Of a stretch of 38,482 nucleotides of DNA, positions 6,100-14,064 are shown piece by piece (position 1 is the stretch's first letter; each line of letters begins with the position of its first letter). This stretch comes from Acetobacter sp. (GTDB lineage: Bacteria; Pseudomonadota; Alphaproteobacteria; RF32; CAG-239). The position numbers and the translations under genes are program-made. The stretch covers positions 8,016 to 46,497 of the forward strand of contig JAMPED010000007.1 in the NCBI GenBank assembly GCA_023665325.1, in the 5' to 3' direction. Below the pieces are notes generated by a model. That model saw only the letters and a list, made by a program, of their open reading frames with translations, was not told where the DNA came from and did no database searches.

Positions 6100-9000
6100 A
6101 TGAAACTTAAACAAGGGATTGTTGTAGCAAGTGTTGTGAATGCGGTGTGCTTAGGTATGGGGTATCCAGCACAGGCATATACAGTTAATGCTGGAACAAT
6201 TTATCAGCAGGCAAAGTTACAAAACCAAGAGTATTTTCGACTGCTTTCTCGCTATGATGGAGCAATTGATTTACGGGATAGTCAGGGTAATACGGCATAT
6301 TGTTTGGCACTTAAAAATAATGATAAGGCAACATTAGAATTTTTAGCACAAAATGGTGCGAACAGGCAGCATAAGTGTGTGGAAAATATTGTAGTTTCTC
6401 GTGCTGAAGAGGCAAAAGCTAGCCAAAGAAAAACTTGGCAAAGTAAAAAATTTAGAACTGAAGATAGATTTTTTAATGATGACAGAAATTATTTGTGGGC
6501 AGGAGCTGGCGTTTTGGCAACGGGAGGTATTATTGCGTTAGCGGCTAGTAGTGGCGGGAGTGGAAGTATTCACGATGGTAAAATTGATATAGATATTCCG
6601 ATTGGTGATGAAAAACCAGTGACACCATCAGAACCAAAGGGGGATTTGAAAGATACATCTGCAGCATTTTTTAAAACTCAAGAATATACAAATAGTAATT
6701 TTTTAGAGGGAATAAAGGCAGCAGAGGCGTATAGTCATATATATTCGCAAGATGAGGTAGGTAATGTTTTTGGACATCAGGCGGGTTCTGATGAGGCAAT
6801 AAAAAAGATAAAAGTTGGCGTCCTTGATAGCGGTGTATATATCAATAAAGATTTGAGCGGGTCTGTGGTTAAAAAATATGACATAAATGCATTTAGTAAA
6901 GATGCTTCTGTGTGGGGATTGGTTGCTTCTGGAGTTAAAGATGAAAATGGTAAAAATAAAACAACGGAAGCGTATGTTATTAAGAAAAACGGATTGTATT
7001 ATTTATTCCATCTGCATAATGATTGGGATGCTGCTCGTGGACAATATGTAACAACATTTGAGCCGGTGATGAAAGGGGATAATAATTGGGGACTTTCTGA
7101 GTCAGATATGAACATTGCGCTTCGACAAGTATGGAATGCTTCATTGGATCAATTTACACTTATCAATTCAGGAGCGGGAAATCCAGGAGAAAATCTTTCG
7201 GGTTTGGTATTGGATTTGAATGATGAAAATGCTATTCCAAGTGTGTTGAACACAGTAGGAGGGCTTAATCACGGAACACACGTTGCAGGAATTATTGCCG
7301 CAAATAAAAATGACCAAGGAATGCACGGCGTGGCATTTGACAATGCTGAGATTTTAGGTGCCAGTTGGGATATGTCTCAAAATATCTACGGCACAGTTAA
7401 AAAAATGGTAGATGATGGGGCGACGGTTATCAATAACAGTTGGGGAGATAAATTTGAACTTGGCAGTGTTCCACCGGATCCTGAATTGTATGAGTTGTTA
7501 ATGCCGGATGTTTTGGATGCATATACTTATGCGGCAAAGAACAAAGCAGTATGGGTCCAATCAACGGGTAATGAGGGATATTCTTCTCCAACGGTGACAG
7601 TAGGGCTTGGTGGGTTAGATTTGTCTGATAGAGGTTATCAAAAGTCTGATATTGAGGTACCATATTTGGCGGTGGCAGCGCTTGATTATGATACGAAAAC
7701 AGCTAGTGCACCATCGGGTTATTTGGCGAGTTATTCGAATGCTTGCGGTGGGGCTGCTGGATATTGTTTGGCGGCTCCGGGGACGGAAGTACTTTCCACT
7801 TCTGCAACAAATTCTGGACACATTTATATGTCTGGTACATCTATGGCGACACCGGTAGTTTCTGGGAGTATTGCGCTTTTGAATGGTTATTATCCTTGGC
7901 TTAATGCTCAAAATATTGCATATTTGTTGCTTGAAACAGCTAATAAAGATGGGGTGTATGCAAATAGTGCTATTTATGGGCAGGGGGCGCTAGATTTAGA
8001 GGCGGCGGTAACAACACCTGTCGGGGATTTGAAACTTCCTGAAAAGGCTTCTTTTGATTCGCTTTCGTCGGCACGGTTGTCAAAATTATCTTTATCAGCA
8101 CCATTGCAGCAGAAAATGCTTAAGGCAATGCCAAAGACGGTGACGGCGTTTGATGTTTTGAATAGACCATTTCAGTATGATACTAATAAGTTGATGAATA
8201 CGACACACGCTTCAAATGCAAATTTGCGTAATGAGGTTTCCAGAATGGCAATGGGCGGCGCTAAAAAAGTTGTTAAGGATGAGAAGAGTGGTTTTCAGTT
8301 TTCAAGTGAGAGCAATCTTAACCGAGGAGGGCAGTCTGGTTTAGCTGTAGCAGAAGTTATTAGTGAAACAGATGCTGGTACAACGCGATTTTATTATGCG
8401 GCAAATAGCAAATATGCCTCAATGGATAATGTGTTAACTACGGCATCGAATCCATATTTGGCAATGAATGAGGCGTATGGTGCGGAGAATACATTTAAGC
8501 TAAGTGATGCTTCGAAAGTGAAATTTTCAATCCAAATGGGTGAAAATGGTTTATATGAGCGAGATTATGAACAAGATAAACATTCGTTTAATGAGCGTTC
8601 GTATGCCCTTTCTGGTGAATATAGTTTTAATATGACAGATTATTTGGAAGTGGCAGCGTTGGGAGGTATGCTTTTTGAAGATGATGCGATGCTTGGAATG
8701 AACGGAACAGGGGCTTTTGGTATCAATGATAGTGCCACTTATTATATGGGGGTGAGAGCAGCATTGCGTTTAACGCCTGAATTTTCGATTTTGGCGGCAT
8801 ATTACCGTGGTTATACGCAAGGGAGTGATAGTTCTATGTTGGCGATGTCTGATTTGCAAACAGAAAGCTTTATGCTTGCTGGAGAATATAAATTCAATAA
8901 GACGGATAAAGTTGGTTTAAGTTTATCTTCTCCGCTTTCTGTTGTTAAAGGACGAGCGTCTGTGTTATATGCGAGTGGACGCGATAATGCTTCGGATACG

Positions 9001-9189
9001 ATTTATATGCAAAAGCTCACAACATCACTGAAACCGGCAGCAAAAGAATATGACCTTGGGTTGTATTATCAAGGACAACCTAAGGAAGATGTAAATTTGA
9101 TGGGCAAAATTCAAGCGCGTTTTAATGTTGATGGTGAAAAAGGTGTAACGGATTATATTGGGATAGTTGGTGCAGGAGTTGCATTTTAA
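6100..9189 (+). CDS. subtilisin-like (S8) autotransporter serine protease
   Basis: A 1029-residue exported protease. A signal peptide with cleavage after Ala26 (AQA) is followed by one ankyrin-like repeat (about 56-88) and an unusual glycine/alanine-rich hydrophobic stretch (132-149). The S8 catalytic domain has Asp243 (VLDSG), His391 (HGTHVAG) and Ser581 (GTSMATP). Asn of NNSWG near 448 and the STGNEG region also fit the fold. The gap between Asp and His is about 148 residues, longer than in simple subtilisins, so an insertion is present. The last third (about 745-1029) has alternating beta strands and ends in GAGVAF with terminal Phe, as in autotransporter barrels. The ATG at 6100 has CGGAGA at 6089-6094; a GTG at 6085 is weaker. 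Probably secretes or displays a protease at the surface. Confidence 0.9.
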   Translation: MKLKQGIVVASVVNAVCLGMGYPAQAYTVNAGTIYQQAKLQNQEYFRLLSRYDGAIDLRDSQGNTAYCLALKNNDKATLEFLAQNGANRQHKCVENIVVSRAEEAKASQRKTWQSKKFRTEDRFFNDDRNYLWAGAGVLATGGIIALAASSGGSGSIHDGKIDIDIPIGDEKPVTPSEPKGDLKDTSAAFFKTQEYTNSNFLEGIKAAEAYSHIYSQDEVGNVFGHQAGSDEAIKKIKVGVLDSGVYINKDLSGSVVKKYDINAFSKDASVWGLVASGVKDENGKNKTTEAYVIKKNGLYYLFHLHNDWDAARGQYVTTFEPVMKGDNNWGLSESDMNIALRQVWNASLDQFTLINSGAGNPGENLSGLVLDLNDENAIPSVLNTVGGLNHGTHVAGIIAANKNDQGMHGVAFDNAEILGASWDMSQNIYGTVKKMVDDGATVINNSWGDKFELGSVPPDPELYELLMPDVLDAYTYAAKNKAVWVQSTGNEGYSSPTVTVGLGGLDLSDRGYQKSDIEVPYLAVAALDYDTKTASAPSGYLASYSNACGGAAGYCLAAPGTEVLSTSATNSGHIYMSGTSMATPVVSGSIALLNGYYPWLNAQNIAYLLLETANKDGVYANSAIYGQGALDLEAAVTTPVGDLKLPEKASFDSLSSARLSKLSLSAPLQQKMLKAMPKTVTAFDVLNRPFQYDTNKLMNTTHASNANLRNEVSRMAMGGAKKVVKDEKSGFQFSSESNLNRGGQSGLAVAEVISETDAGTTRFYYAANSKYASMDNVLTTASNPYLAMNEAYGAENTFKLSDASKVKFSIQMGENGLYERDYEQDKHSFNERSYALSGEYSFNMTDYLEVAALGGMLFEDDAMLGMNGTGAFGINDSATYYMGVRAALRLTPEFSILAAYYRGYTQGSDSSMLAMSDLQTESFMLAGEYKFNKTDKVGLSLSSPLSVVKGRASVLYASGRDNASDTIYMQKLTTSLKPAAKEYDLGLYYQGQPKEDVNLMGKIQARFNVDGEKGVTDYIGIVGAGVAF

Positions 9190-9198
9190 GAAATAAAA

Positions 9199-9224
9199 AA
9201 AACACCGGATGAAACCGGTGTTTT
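9199..9224. terminator. bidirectional terminator between autotransporter and orphan gene
   Basis: A perfect 10-bp stem (9199-9208 with 9215-9224) with a 6-nt loop, A-rich on one side and T-rich on the other. It serves the plus-strand protease gene and the minus-strand gene ending at 9228. Confidence 0.85.
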
Positions 9225-9227
9225 AGT

Positions 9228-9878
9228 TTAGCAACATAGAATTTTATAAGTTCCCGCTTTATAGTGCGGGGCGAAACGCAACAGTGTGTAGACATTGCGC
9301 ATTTCGTCGAGTTCTTTGGCTGTGAATGAGAACTTTGGAGAGTCCTCAATGACAGCCCCGCTGTGCCACGGGATGTAGAAGAAACCGTCTTCGGTTTCTA
9401 CTCGCCAACTGATGGCCGGGATGTTTTTGACCTTTAGTTCGCCAAGAGTAAGCTTGACGTTCTTGAATACCTTTTTCAAGGTGGTGGTCAGCTCCTCAGT
9501 GTTGAGGAACAGGTAGGATGTGCCACTTTGAAAGTGGTGCAATTCCCACAGGGGGACAAACTTTCCGTTTTTGTTGTAGAAAACCATCAGGGCGTTGGTG
9601 GCAGTAAGTTTTCTCCGCATTTGCGAGTAGACGTAGCTTGCTCCTGTCAGAGCTAGCCGAAGTCCTCTTTCAGGATCTGTGACGGACTGGGCTGTACAGT
9701 ATTCTGAGTAAACGTTGAGAAATTTGTGTCCTCTTTCAAAAGGAGTACAGTCTTTAGCTTCCTCCAGAGCGCGTTCAGCGAAGCTCTGATATGGCTCTCG
9801 GCTTTTGTAGCTTGAACCACGTTCTACTTCCATATCGAGGACGCGTACAATCTGTCCTCCCCACATAAAACTTGTCAT
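9228..9878 (-). CDS. conserved-looking protein of unknown function
   Basis: A 216-residue soluble protein with no signal peptide, membrane segment or motif I recognise. The N-terminal third is charged and helical; the middle has aromatic beta-like strands (LMVFYNKNGKFVPLWEL); the end is TYKILCC. Alternative internal starts exist at residues 5 and 16. Its composition differs from its neighbours: a 60-base line counted by eye has 29 G+C, against 24 in a line of the adjacent protease gene. This resembles the gene at 62-589. It is monocistronic and shares a terminator with the autotransporter gene. Possible acquired gene; function unknown. Confidence 0.6.
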   Translation of the reverse strand: MTSFMWGGQIVRVLDMEVERGSSYKSREPYQSFAERALEEAKDCTPFERGHKFLNVYSEYCTAQSVTDPERGLRLALTGASYVYSQMRRKLTATNALMVFYNKNGKFVPLWELHHFQSGTSYLFLNTEELTTTLKKVFKNVKLTLGELKVKNIPAISWRVETEDGFFYIPWHSGAVIEDSPKFSFTAKELDEMRNVYTLLRFAPHYKAGTYKILCC

Positions 9879-10069
9879 AAGCTTTGATTTTAATAGTTAA
9901 CATATATTTATTTAATTGAGCATTTTTATATCATTGTTTTGTCTATTCGTCAAGTATAAAAAGATAATAAAATTAAAATATTATGTTTTTTCTTGCTTTT
10001 TTAAAGAAATCTTATACATTGCGAGCTATACTATTTTTAATGTAACTAATCTTTTAAGGGGACTTTGTA

Positions 10070-11521
10070 ATGCTGCCTGCAAAAAACAATGTAACGCCAG
10101 TGCGTGCCGAAATTATGAAAAGAGTGGCAAAATCTTTTATTGAGAATGGGTTTTCAGATATTAACGCTGTGGCTGATGAGCTGGCAAATGCTCAAAATGC
10201 TCGTCGTAATCCTGAGGCTGAAAAAGCGGCTGTGAAAGGTCAGATTTTAGCAGCGATGGGCTTTTTAGCACAAGAGGTAGATGCGAATCGGGATTTAAAT
10301 GAGATGGCTCAAGAAGCATTGGCCAGAACTCAAGCTCCAAGAGCTGGGCTGTCGGTTATTAAAGAGGCGTGTAATGCTTGCCGTTCAAAGATGTTTGAGG
10401 TTACTCCGATGTGTCAAGCTTGCGTGGCTCGTCCTTGTGAGGCAAATTGTGCGAAAAAGGCAATTACTGTAACGGATAAAGCGTTTATTGAGCAGGATAA
10501 ATGCATTAAGTGTGGTTTGTGTGCAACTAGTTGTCCGTATGGTGCTATCCATAAATCTGTGGTGCCGTGTGAAGAAGTTTGTCCAGTTAATGCAATCACG
10601 AAAGATGCAGAAGGTAGAGAGCAGATAGATATTGAGAAATGTGTTTCTTGTGGTAAGTGCTTGCAATCTTGTCCATTTGGAGCGATTGTTTATAATTCGC
10701 AGATGATTGATGTGTTAAATGCGATTAAAAATCCTGAGAAGAAAGTTGTTGCTATGGTTGCTCCAGCGATTTTAGGACAGTTTGGCAATGATTTAGGTAA
10801 GGTGATTGCTGCGTACAAAGCACTTGGGTTTGATGATGTGATTGAAGTGGCATATGGTGCGGAATATACTTCTAAATATGAGTCTGCAGAGTTTGTAGAA
10901 CGGATGGAAGAAAGAGCACCATTTATGACGACATCTTGTTGTCCTGCGTATGTGAAGACAGCTAAAGTTCACGTTCCTGAAATTGAAAAATTTGTTTCAA
11001 ATACTGGTAGTCCGATGGCATATACAGCTGAGATTTTGAAAAAGCGCTATCCAGATGCGGTTTCTGTGTTTGTTGGTCCGTGTTTGGCTAAACGGATTGA
11101 AGCGGAAAGCAATCCGAATGTGGATTATGTTTTAGTGTTTGCTGATATTCAGGCGATGTTTGAGGCTAAAGCTGTGGATATTAATGCGCTTGATGCGTCG
11201 GCGTTTGCTGATGAAGCTTCAGCACAATCCAGACGTTATGCTGTTTCTGGTGGGGTGGCTGCGGCAGTGGCTAACCTGATTGATGGTAAAGCTGATTATA
11301 GACCGTACGCTATTAACGGATTAACCAAAGACAGTGTGAAAGCATTGAAGAAATATGCGCTTAAAGGGTTAGATGATGGATGCAATATGCTGGAAGTTAT
11401 GAGCTGCGAAGGTGGTTGTATTGCAGGTCCTGGGTGTTTGTCTATGCCGAAAAAGGCTGCTGTGGTGCTTGAGAAATATGCGGCTGAGGGCAAAAACCAA
11501 AAGGAACTTGAGATTCATTAA
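10070..11521 (+). CDS. [FeFe] hydrogenase-family protein with ferredoxin domains, group B-like
   Basis: A 483-residue iron-sulfur protein. After a helical N-terminal region it has cysteine clusters of the 4Fe-4S type: CNAC near 103-106, CQAC/CEANC, then C-x2-C-x2-C-x3-CP (CIKCGLCATSCP) and CVSCGKCLQSCP. The C-terminal H-cluster domain shows the three signatures: L1 TTSCCPAY with Cys290-Cys291, L2 GPCLAKR with Cys338, and L3 E-V-MSCEGGC with Cys446 and Cys450. L1 ending CCPA instead of CCPxW, and the GPC/AK form of L2, resemble the less-studied group B enzymes. It could make or oxidise H2 with ferredoxin, or sense H2. The maturases HydEFG are not in this window. The ATG at 10070 has AAGGGG at 10056-10061. 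A terminator follows, so it is a single-gene unit. Confidence 0.85.
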   Translation: MLPAKNNVTPVRAEIMKRVAKSFIENGFSDINAVADELANAQNARRNPEAEKAAVKGQILAAMGFLAQEVDANRDLNEMAQEALARTQAPRAGLSVIKEACNACRSKMFEVTPMCQACVARPCEANCAKKAITVTDKAFIEQDKCIKCGLCATSCPYGAIHKSVVPCEEVCPVNAITKDAEGREQIDIEKCVSCGKCLQSCPFGAIVYNSQMIDVLNAIKNPEKKVVAMVAPAILGQFGNDLGKVIAAYKALGFDDVIEVAYGAEYTSKYESAEFVERMEERAPFMTTSCCPAYVKTAKVHVPEIEKFVSNTGSPMAYTAEILKKRYPDAVSVFVGPCLAKRIEAESNPNVDYVLVFADIQAMFEAKAVDINALDASAFADEASAQSRRYAVSGGVAAAVANLIDGKADYRPYAINGLTKDSVKALKKYALKGLDDGCNMLEVMSCEGGCIAGPGCLSMPKKAAVVLEKYAAEGKNQKELEIH

Positions 11522-11538
11522 ATCTTTAAATGAGTTCT

Positions 11539-11567
11539 AAAAAAGGGGCTGAAAAGCCTCTTTTTTT
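11539..11567 (+). terminator. terminator of the hydrogenase-family gene
   Basis: An A-rich GGGGCT / AGCCTC stem with a GAAA loop (one G:U), followed by seven T. Confidence 0.8.
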
Positions 11568-11595
11568 AGGTTTAAAATATTTTTAGACAAAATGC

Positions 11596-11623
11596 TTTAC
11601 TTTAAATAAAAATTGTGTAAAAT
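11596..11623 (+). promoter_or_regulatory. possible sigma70 promoter
   Basis: TTTACT (11596-11601), a 16-bp spacer and TAAAAT (11618-11623), ahead of the gene at 11660. Confidence 0.4.
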
Positions 11624-11659
11624 GACAAAAATTTTGAAAAATTGAGGAAAGGTTTTTGA

Positions 11660-12223
11660 ATGTTTTATTCAATGTTCACAAGGTATCGCGTGGTATGCAG
11701 TCAGAATCCGGAAAAGCCAGAGAAAGTGTATATTGATATTTGTCGCGATGGTTTTTGTTCACACGATTTGATGTTTCAGTTGCAGAAGAAAAAATATTGT
11801 GATGATAAACTGGAGCGTATTTTTAACGATAGCCGTGGGATTATGCTTAAAGAGGGGCGCGATGGTTCGGTTGCGTTGCTTTATACGTATCATAGAGATA
11901 TTATGGCTCGTAAAGCACAAAATGAAATGCGAGCACGGATTGATCCGTTAATTATTCAGGTTTTTCGTAGGATGAAAGAAGAAGGTCACTGCGTAACATT
12001 TAGTATGCCGATGAATGCATATAGCCAAGAAAGAGGCGAAATTTTAAAACGTGATGGTAATGTACAATGTTTGCAAGATGAAATTGCTTTGGCAGAAATA
12101 TTGCGTAAAGAACGTCTTGAAAAGTTAAAAAAAGTTCGCCACGATTTTTATGCTAAACAGAAATATGCGGCAGCTCCTCATTTGCGTTTGATGTTGGCAC
12201 AGGCGGAACGCTCCGGCGACTAA
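11660..12223 (+). CDS. unknown cytosolic protein
   Basis: A 187-residue basic protein. The first half is mixed, with several aromatic residues and four cysteines. The second half is strongly helical and charged (RKERLEKLKKVRHDFYAKQK), probably a coiled coil. No family is recognised. The ATG follows GAGGAAAGG at 11645-11653. Its last 14 codons lie inside the left copy of the 94-bp repeat; the same bases reappear as a noncoding relic at 12836-12930, which shows the gene's 3' end was duplicated together with the next gene. It ends without its own terminator, directly in front of the strong promoter at 12229. Confidence 0.65.
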   Translation: MFYSMFTRYRVVCSQNPEKPEKVYIDICRDGFCSHDLMFQLQKKKYCDDKLERIFNDSRGIMLKEGRDGSVALLYTYHRDIMARKAQNEMRARIDPLIIQVFRRMKEEGHCVTFSMPMNAYSQERGEILKRDGNVQCLQDEIALAEILRKERLEKLKKVRHDFYAKQKYAAAPHLRLMLAQAERSGD

Positions 12224-12271
12224 ATCGATTGACAAGCTCTGATTTGTATGATATCCTGTCTTTAGTTTAAT
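12178..12271 (+). repeat. left copy of 94-bp direct repeat (gene end plus promoter)
   Basis: This segment holds the last codons of the 187-residue gene and the promoter of the next gene. It is closely matched by 12836-12930, apart from scattered substitutions and a few short indels. It marks the left edge of a tandem duplication. Confidence 0.85.
12229..12257 (+). promoter_or_regulatory. sigma70 promoter, copy 1
   Basis: TTGACA (12229-12234), a 17-bp spacer and TATCCT (12252-12257). The -35 and spacer are shared with copy 2 at 12888, which has the better -10. Confidence 0.65.
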
Positions 12272-12293
12272 TGTTAATTATGGGAGAAAGAAG

Positions 12294-12803
12294 ATGTTTA
12301 AAAAGAAAATTACAATAGACGTTTTATCAAAAGAAGAGAGGCTTGCGCTAACTTCAGATCGTCCCACTTATCAGGAGCAGCAGATGTTTTATTATGTTGA
12401 AGTTGTTCGTTTTACAAATAATCAATCTGGTGATGTTTTGTATGTTGCGATGAAAAACGGTCTTTACGGTGGACCGGATGATTATGATAGTCCAGCAGAG
12501 ATATCTTTATATGACAGTAGTTTGAAAGAGTTGGACGGTTGGAAGCTTCCCAAGATAAGACGCTTTGTTCCTGATATTTGTATCAGTGGTTACGACAATT
12601 GTTATGAAACTGTACGTAAAAATGGTGAGATATTAGGACGCCTAAAAGAAGGAAAAATTTATAAGAAGGCGTTAAAAGCTGTTTGGAAGAAAGAATATGA
12701 CGAGTATTATGGGTATAAAAGCGAACAAAAAAAGGAAATAAAAGAAGAACAGCGTAATAGTTTTTCGGCACGTTTTTTCAGTGCTTTTAAGAAGAGCCGA
12801 TAA
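12294..12803 (+). CDS. SGDV paralogue A, unknown function
   Basis: A 169-residue soluble protein. It shares with the following gene a core F-x-N-x-SGDV-(L/M)-Y-x3-K motif (residues 36-50 here), a later lysine-rich helix (KKALKAVWKK), and a charged tail ending near FFSAFKKSR. The pair arose by tandem duplication, as the flanking promoter and terminator are duplicated as well, yet the proteins have diverged a great deal. No signal peptide or known domain is evident. The ATG has GGGAGAAAG at 12282-12290. The promoter at 12229 and a terminator at 12809 make it a single-gene unit. Confidence 0.7.
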   Translation: MFKKKITIDVLSKEERLALTSDRPTYQEQQMFYYVEVVRFTNNQSGDVLYVAMKNGLYGGPDDYDSPAEISLYDSSLKELDGWKLPKIRRFVPDICISGYDNCYETVRKNGEILGRLKEGKIYKKALKAVWKKEYDEYYGYKSEQKKEIKEEQRNSFSARFFSAFKKSR

Positions 12804-12808
12804 TTGTA

Positions 12809-12835
12809 AAGCTGGTTATTTAACCAGCTTTTTTA
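12809..12835 (+). terminator. terminator of paralogue A, duplicated
   Basis: A 10-bp stem (12809-12818 with 12821-12830) and six T. The same sequence is the terminator at 13436-13463. Confidence 0.8.
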
Positions 12836-12930
12836 TCATTTGCGTTTGAGGTTGGTATAGGCGGAACGTTGGGGCGACTAAAATTATTTGACAAGCTCTG
12901 ATTTGTATGATATACTATCTTTAGTTTAAT
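12836..12930 (+). repeat. right copy of the direct repeat, with gene relic
   Basis: It matches 12178-12271. The first part is a dead copy of the 3' end of the 187-residue gene; the second part is a working promoter. TCATTTG at 12836-12842 is the duplication junction: sequence to its left matches the terminator at 13436-13470, sequence to its right matches 12178 onwards. Confidence 0.85.
12888..12916 (+). promoter_or_regulatory. sigma70 promoter, copy 2
   Basis: TTGACA (12888-12893), a 17-bp spacer and TATACT (12911-12916): a near-consensus promoter for paralogue B. Confidence 0.75.
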
Positions 12931-12953
12931 ACAATATAAAGAGGAGAATTTTA

Positions 12954-13403
12954 ATGATTACAAAAATTAAAGCAGAATTGTTGAATGATAATGATAAAAA
13001 AGAGTTTGCAGGTAATCCTGATTATGTGGCACGCTTTTCTAATAAGTCTGGTGATGTTATGTATGCGACAGTAAAGCGTCGTGAGGAAGTTTTTGTTGAC
13101 CATATGACATATACATCGGTTTATGTTGATTTGCAATTATTGGATAGTGATAAGAATATCTTAACTTCTGAAAAAATGTTATCTGATGATGGAAAACATT
13201 CTGAAGCTTATCGTGGCGTTATTAAATCATTGAGAAGTGAAGCTAAGCCTTTGTTTAAGAGGGCTTTGGATTTGGCTGCATCAGATATGGAGGCAAAAGA
13301 AAAGGCGTATGATAAACAACAAAACTTAGAAGCAAAGAGAACGAAAGAAAATAGTCCAGCTTTTATTGCTTTGAAGAAGTTTTTGAGTGGAAAGTCTAAA
13401 TAA
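12954..13403 (+). CDS. SGDV paralogue B, unknown function
   Basis: A 149-residue soluble, highly charged protein, homologous to the gene before it (FSNKSGDVMYATVK against FTNNQSGDVLYVAMK). It has a predicted beta-rich first half and a long lysine- and glutamate-rich helix at the end. No recognised family. The ATG has GAGGAG at 12941-12946. The promoter is stronger than that of paralogue A. Its terminator overlaps the 3' end of the convergent tlpA-like gene. Confidence 0.7.
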   Translation: MITKIKAELLNDNDKKEFAGNPDYVARFSNKSGDVMYATVKRREEVFVDHMTYTSVYVDLQLLDSDKNILTSEKMLSDDGKHSEAYRGVIKSLRSEAKPLFKRALDLAASDMEAKEKAYDKQQNLEAKRTKENSPAFIALKKFLSGKSK

Positions 13404-13435
13404 GGTTTAAGTAAAAAGTCTTAATAATTGAATAA

Positions 13436-13463
13436 AAAGCTGGTTATTTAACCAGCTTTTTTA
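13436..13463. terminator. shared terminator, overlapping the tlpA-like stop codon
   Basis: The AAAGCTGGTTA / TAACCAGCTTTT hairpin followed by a T run ends paralogue B. The stop codon of the minus-strand thioredoxin gene (13444-13446) and its last codons lie within the stem and tail, so one hairpin serves both genes. Confidence 0.8.
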
Positions 13464-13968
13464 TCATTTGGTAGAGTTTATCAGATGACCAATTTGCTTC
13501 GCCTTGGATGGTGGCGACTTTTTTGCCTTGTTTATCCATTATAACTGTGTATGGGGTTGATCCAATGCCTAGTTTAAGAGAGAGTGCGTTGTCAACGTCG
13601 TTATAAAATGGAATGGTGGGCGCACCATATTTGGCTAAAAATTTGCGTTCTTCGGTGTTATTTTTCCACTCTGAAGCAGGTGAGATAAGCATAACTCTGA
13701 TATTATCTTGAGCAGCTGCTTTATAAAATTTTTCTAAAGCTTTCATCTCCCTTAAACAAGGTGCGCAGCTTTGCGCCCAGAATACCATAATGGTCAAATC
13801 TGCGGATGTATTTAATATTGAGGTTTCGTTGTTGTTTTCAGAAATAACGGAAACATTAGGCATATTAACAGGATATTCCAAGACGTATAGTCCTTTTGGA
13901 CCACTATATGCAGTAGCATTGAAAGAAATTAAACAAAGCAACATTATTAAACGATAGATTAAGGACAT
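13444..13968 (-). CDS. TlpA-like periplasmic thiol:disulfide oxidoreductase
   Basis: A 174-residue exported thioredoxin-fold protein. A signal peptide with a hydrophobic core (residues 5-16) has a likely cleavage after Ala20 (NATA). The redox motif WAQSCAPC gives Cys68 and Cys71, and the cis-proline is Pro139 (GSTPYTVI). It fits the AhpC-TSA/TlpA/ResA group, which reduces disulfides in periplasmic apoproteins such as cytochromes or other thiol proteins. In many alphaproteobacteria a tlpA gene is divergent from argH–lptM–lysA. Here it faces the lptM-like gene directly, with no argH between them. The last codons form part of a terminator hairpin. Confidence 0.85.
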   Translation of the reverse strand: MSLIYRLIMLLCLISFNATAYSGPKGLYVLEYPVNMPNVSVISENNNETSILNTSADLTIMVFWAQSCAPCLREMKALEKFYKAAAQDNIRVMLISPASEWKNNTEERKFLAKYGAPTIPFYNDVDNALSLKLGIGSTPYTVIMDKQGKKVATIQGEANWSSDKLYQMIKKLVK

Positions 13969-14064
13969 AGCATTTTTTCCTGTTAATAAATCAATTGAGT
14001 TTTGTACAAATGGCGGTTTTGATATATGCTCAGATTGAGGTTAATGCAATACATAAGGCAAAAA

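Noticed and set aside
9916..10143. 75-residue open frame overlapping the start of the hydrogenase gene
   Set aside because: It lies in a different frame of the leader and 5' end of a clear gene, with AT-rich composition and no start signal.
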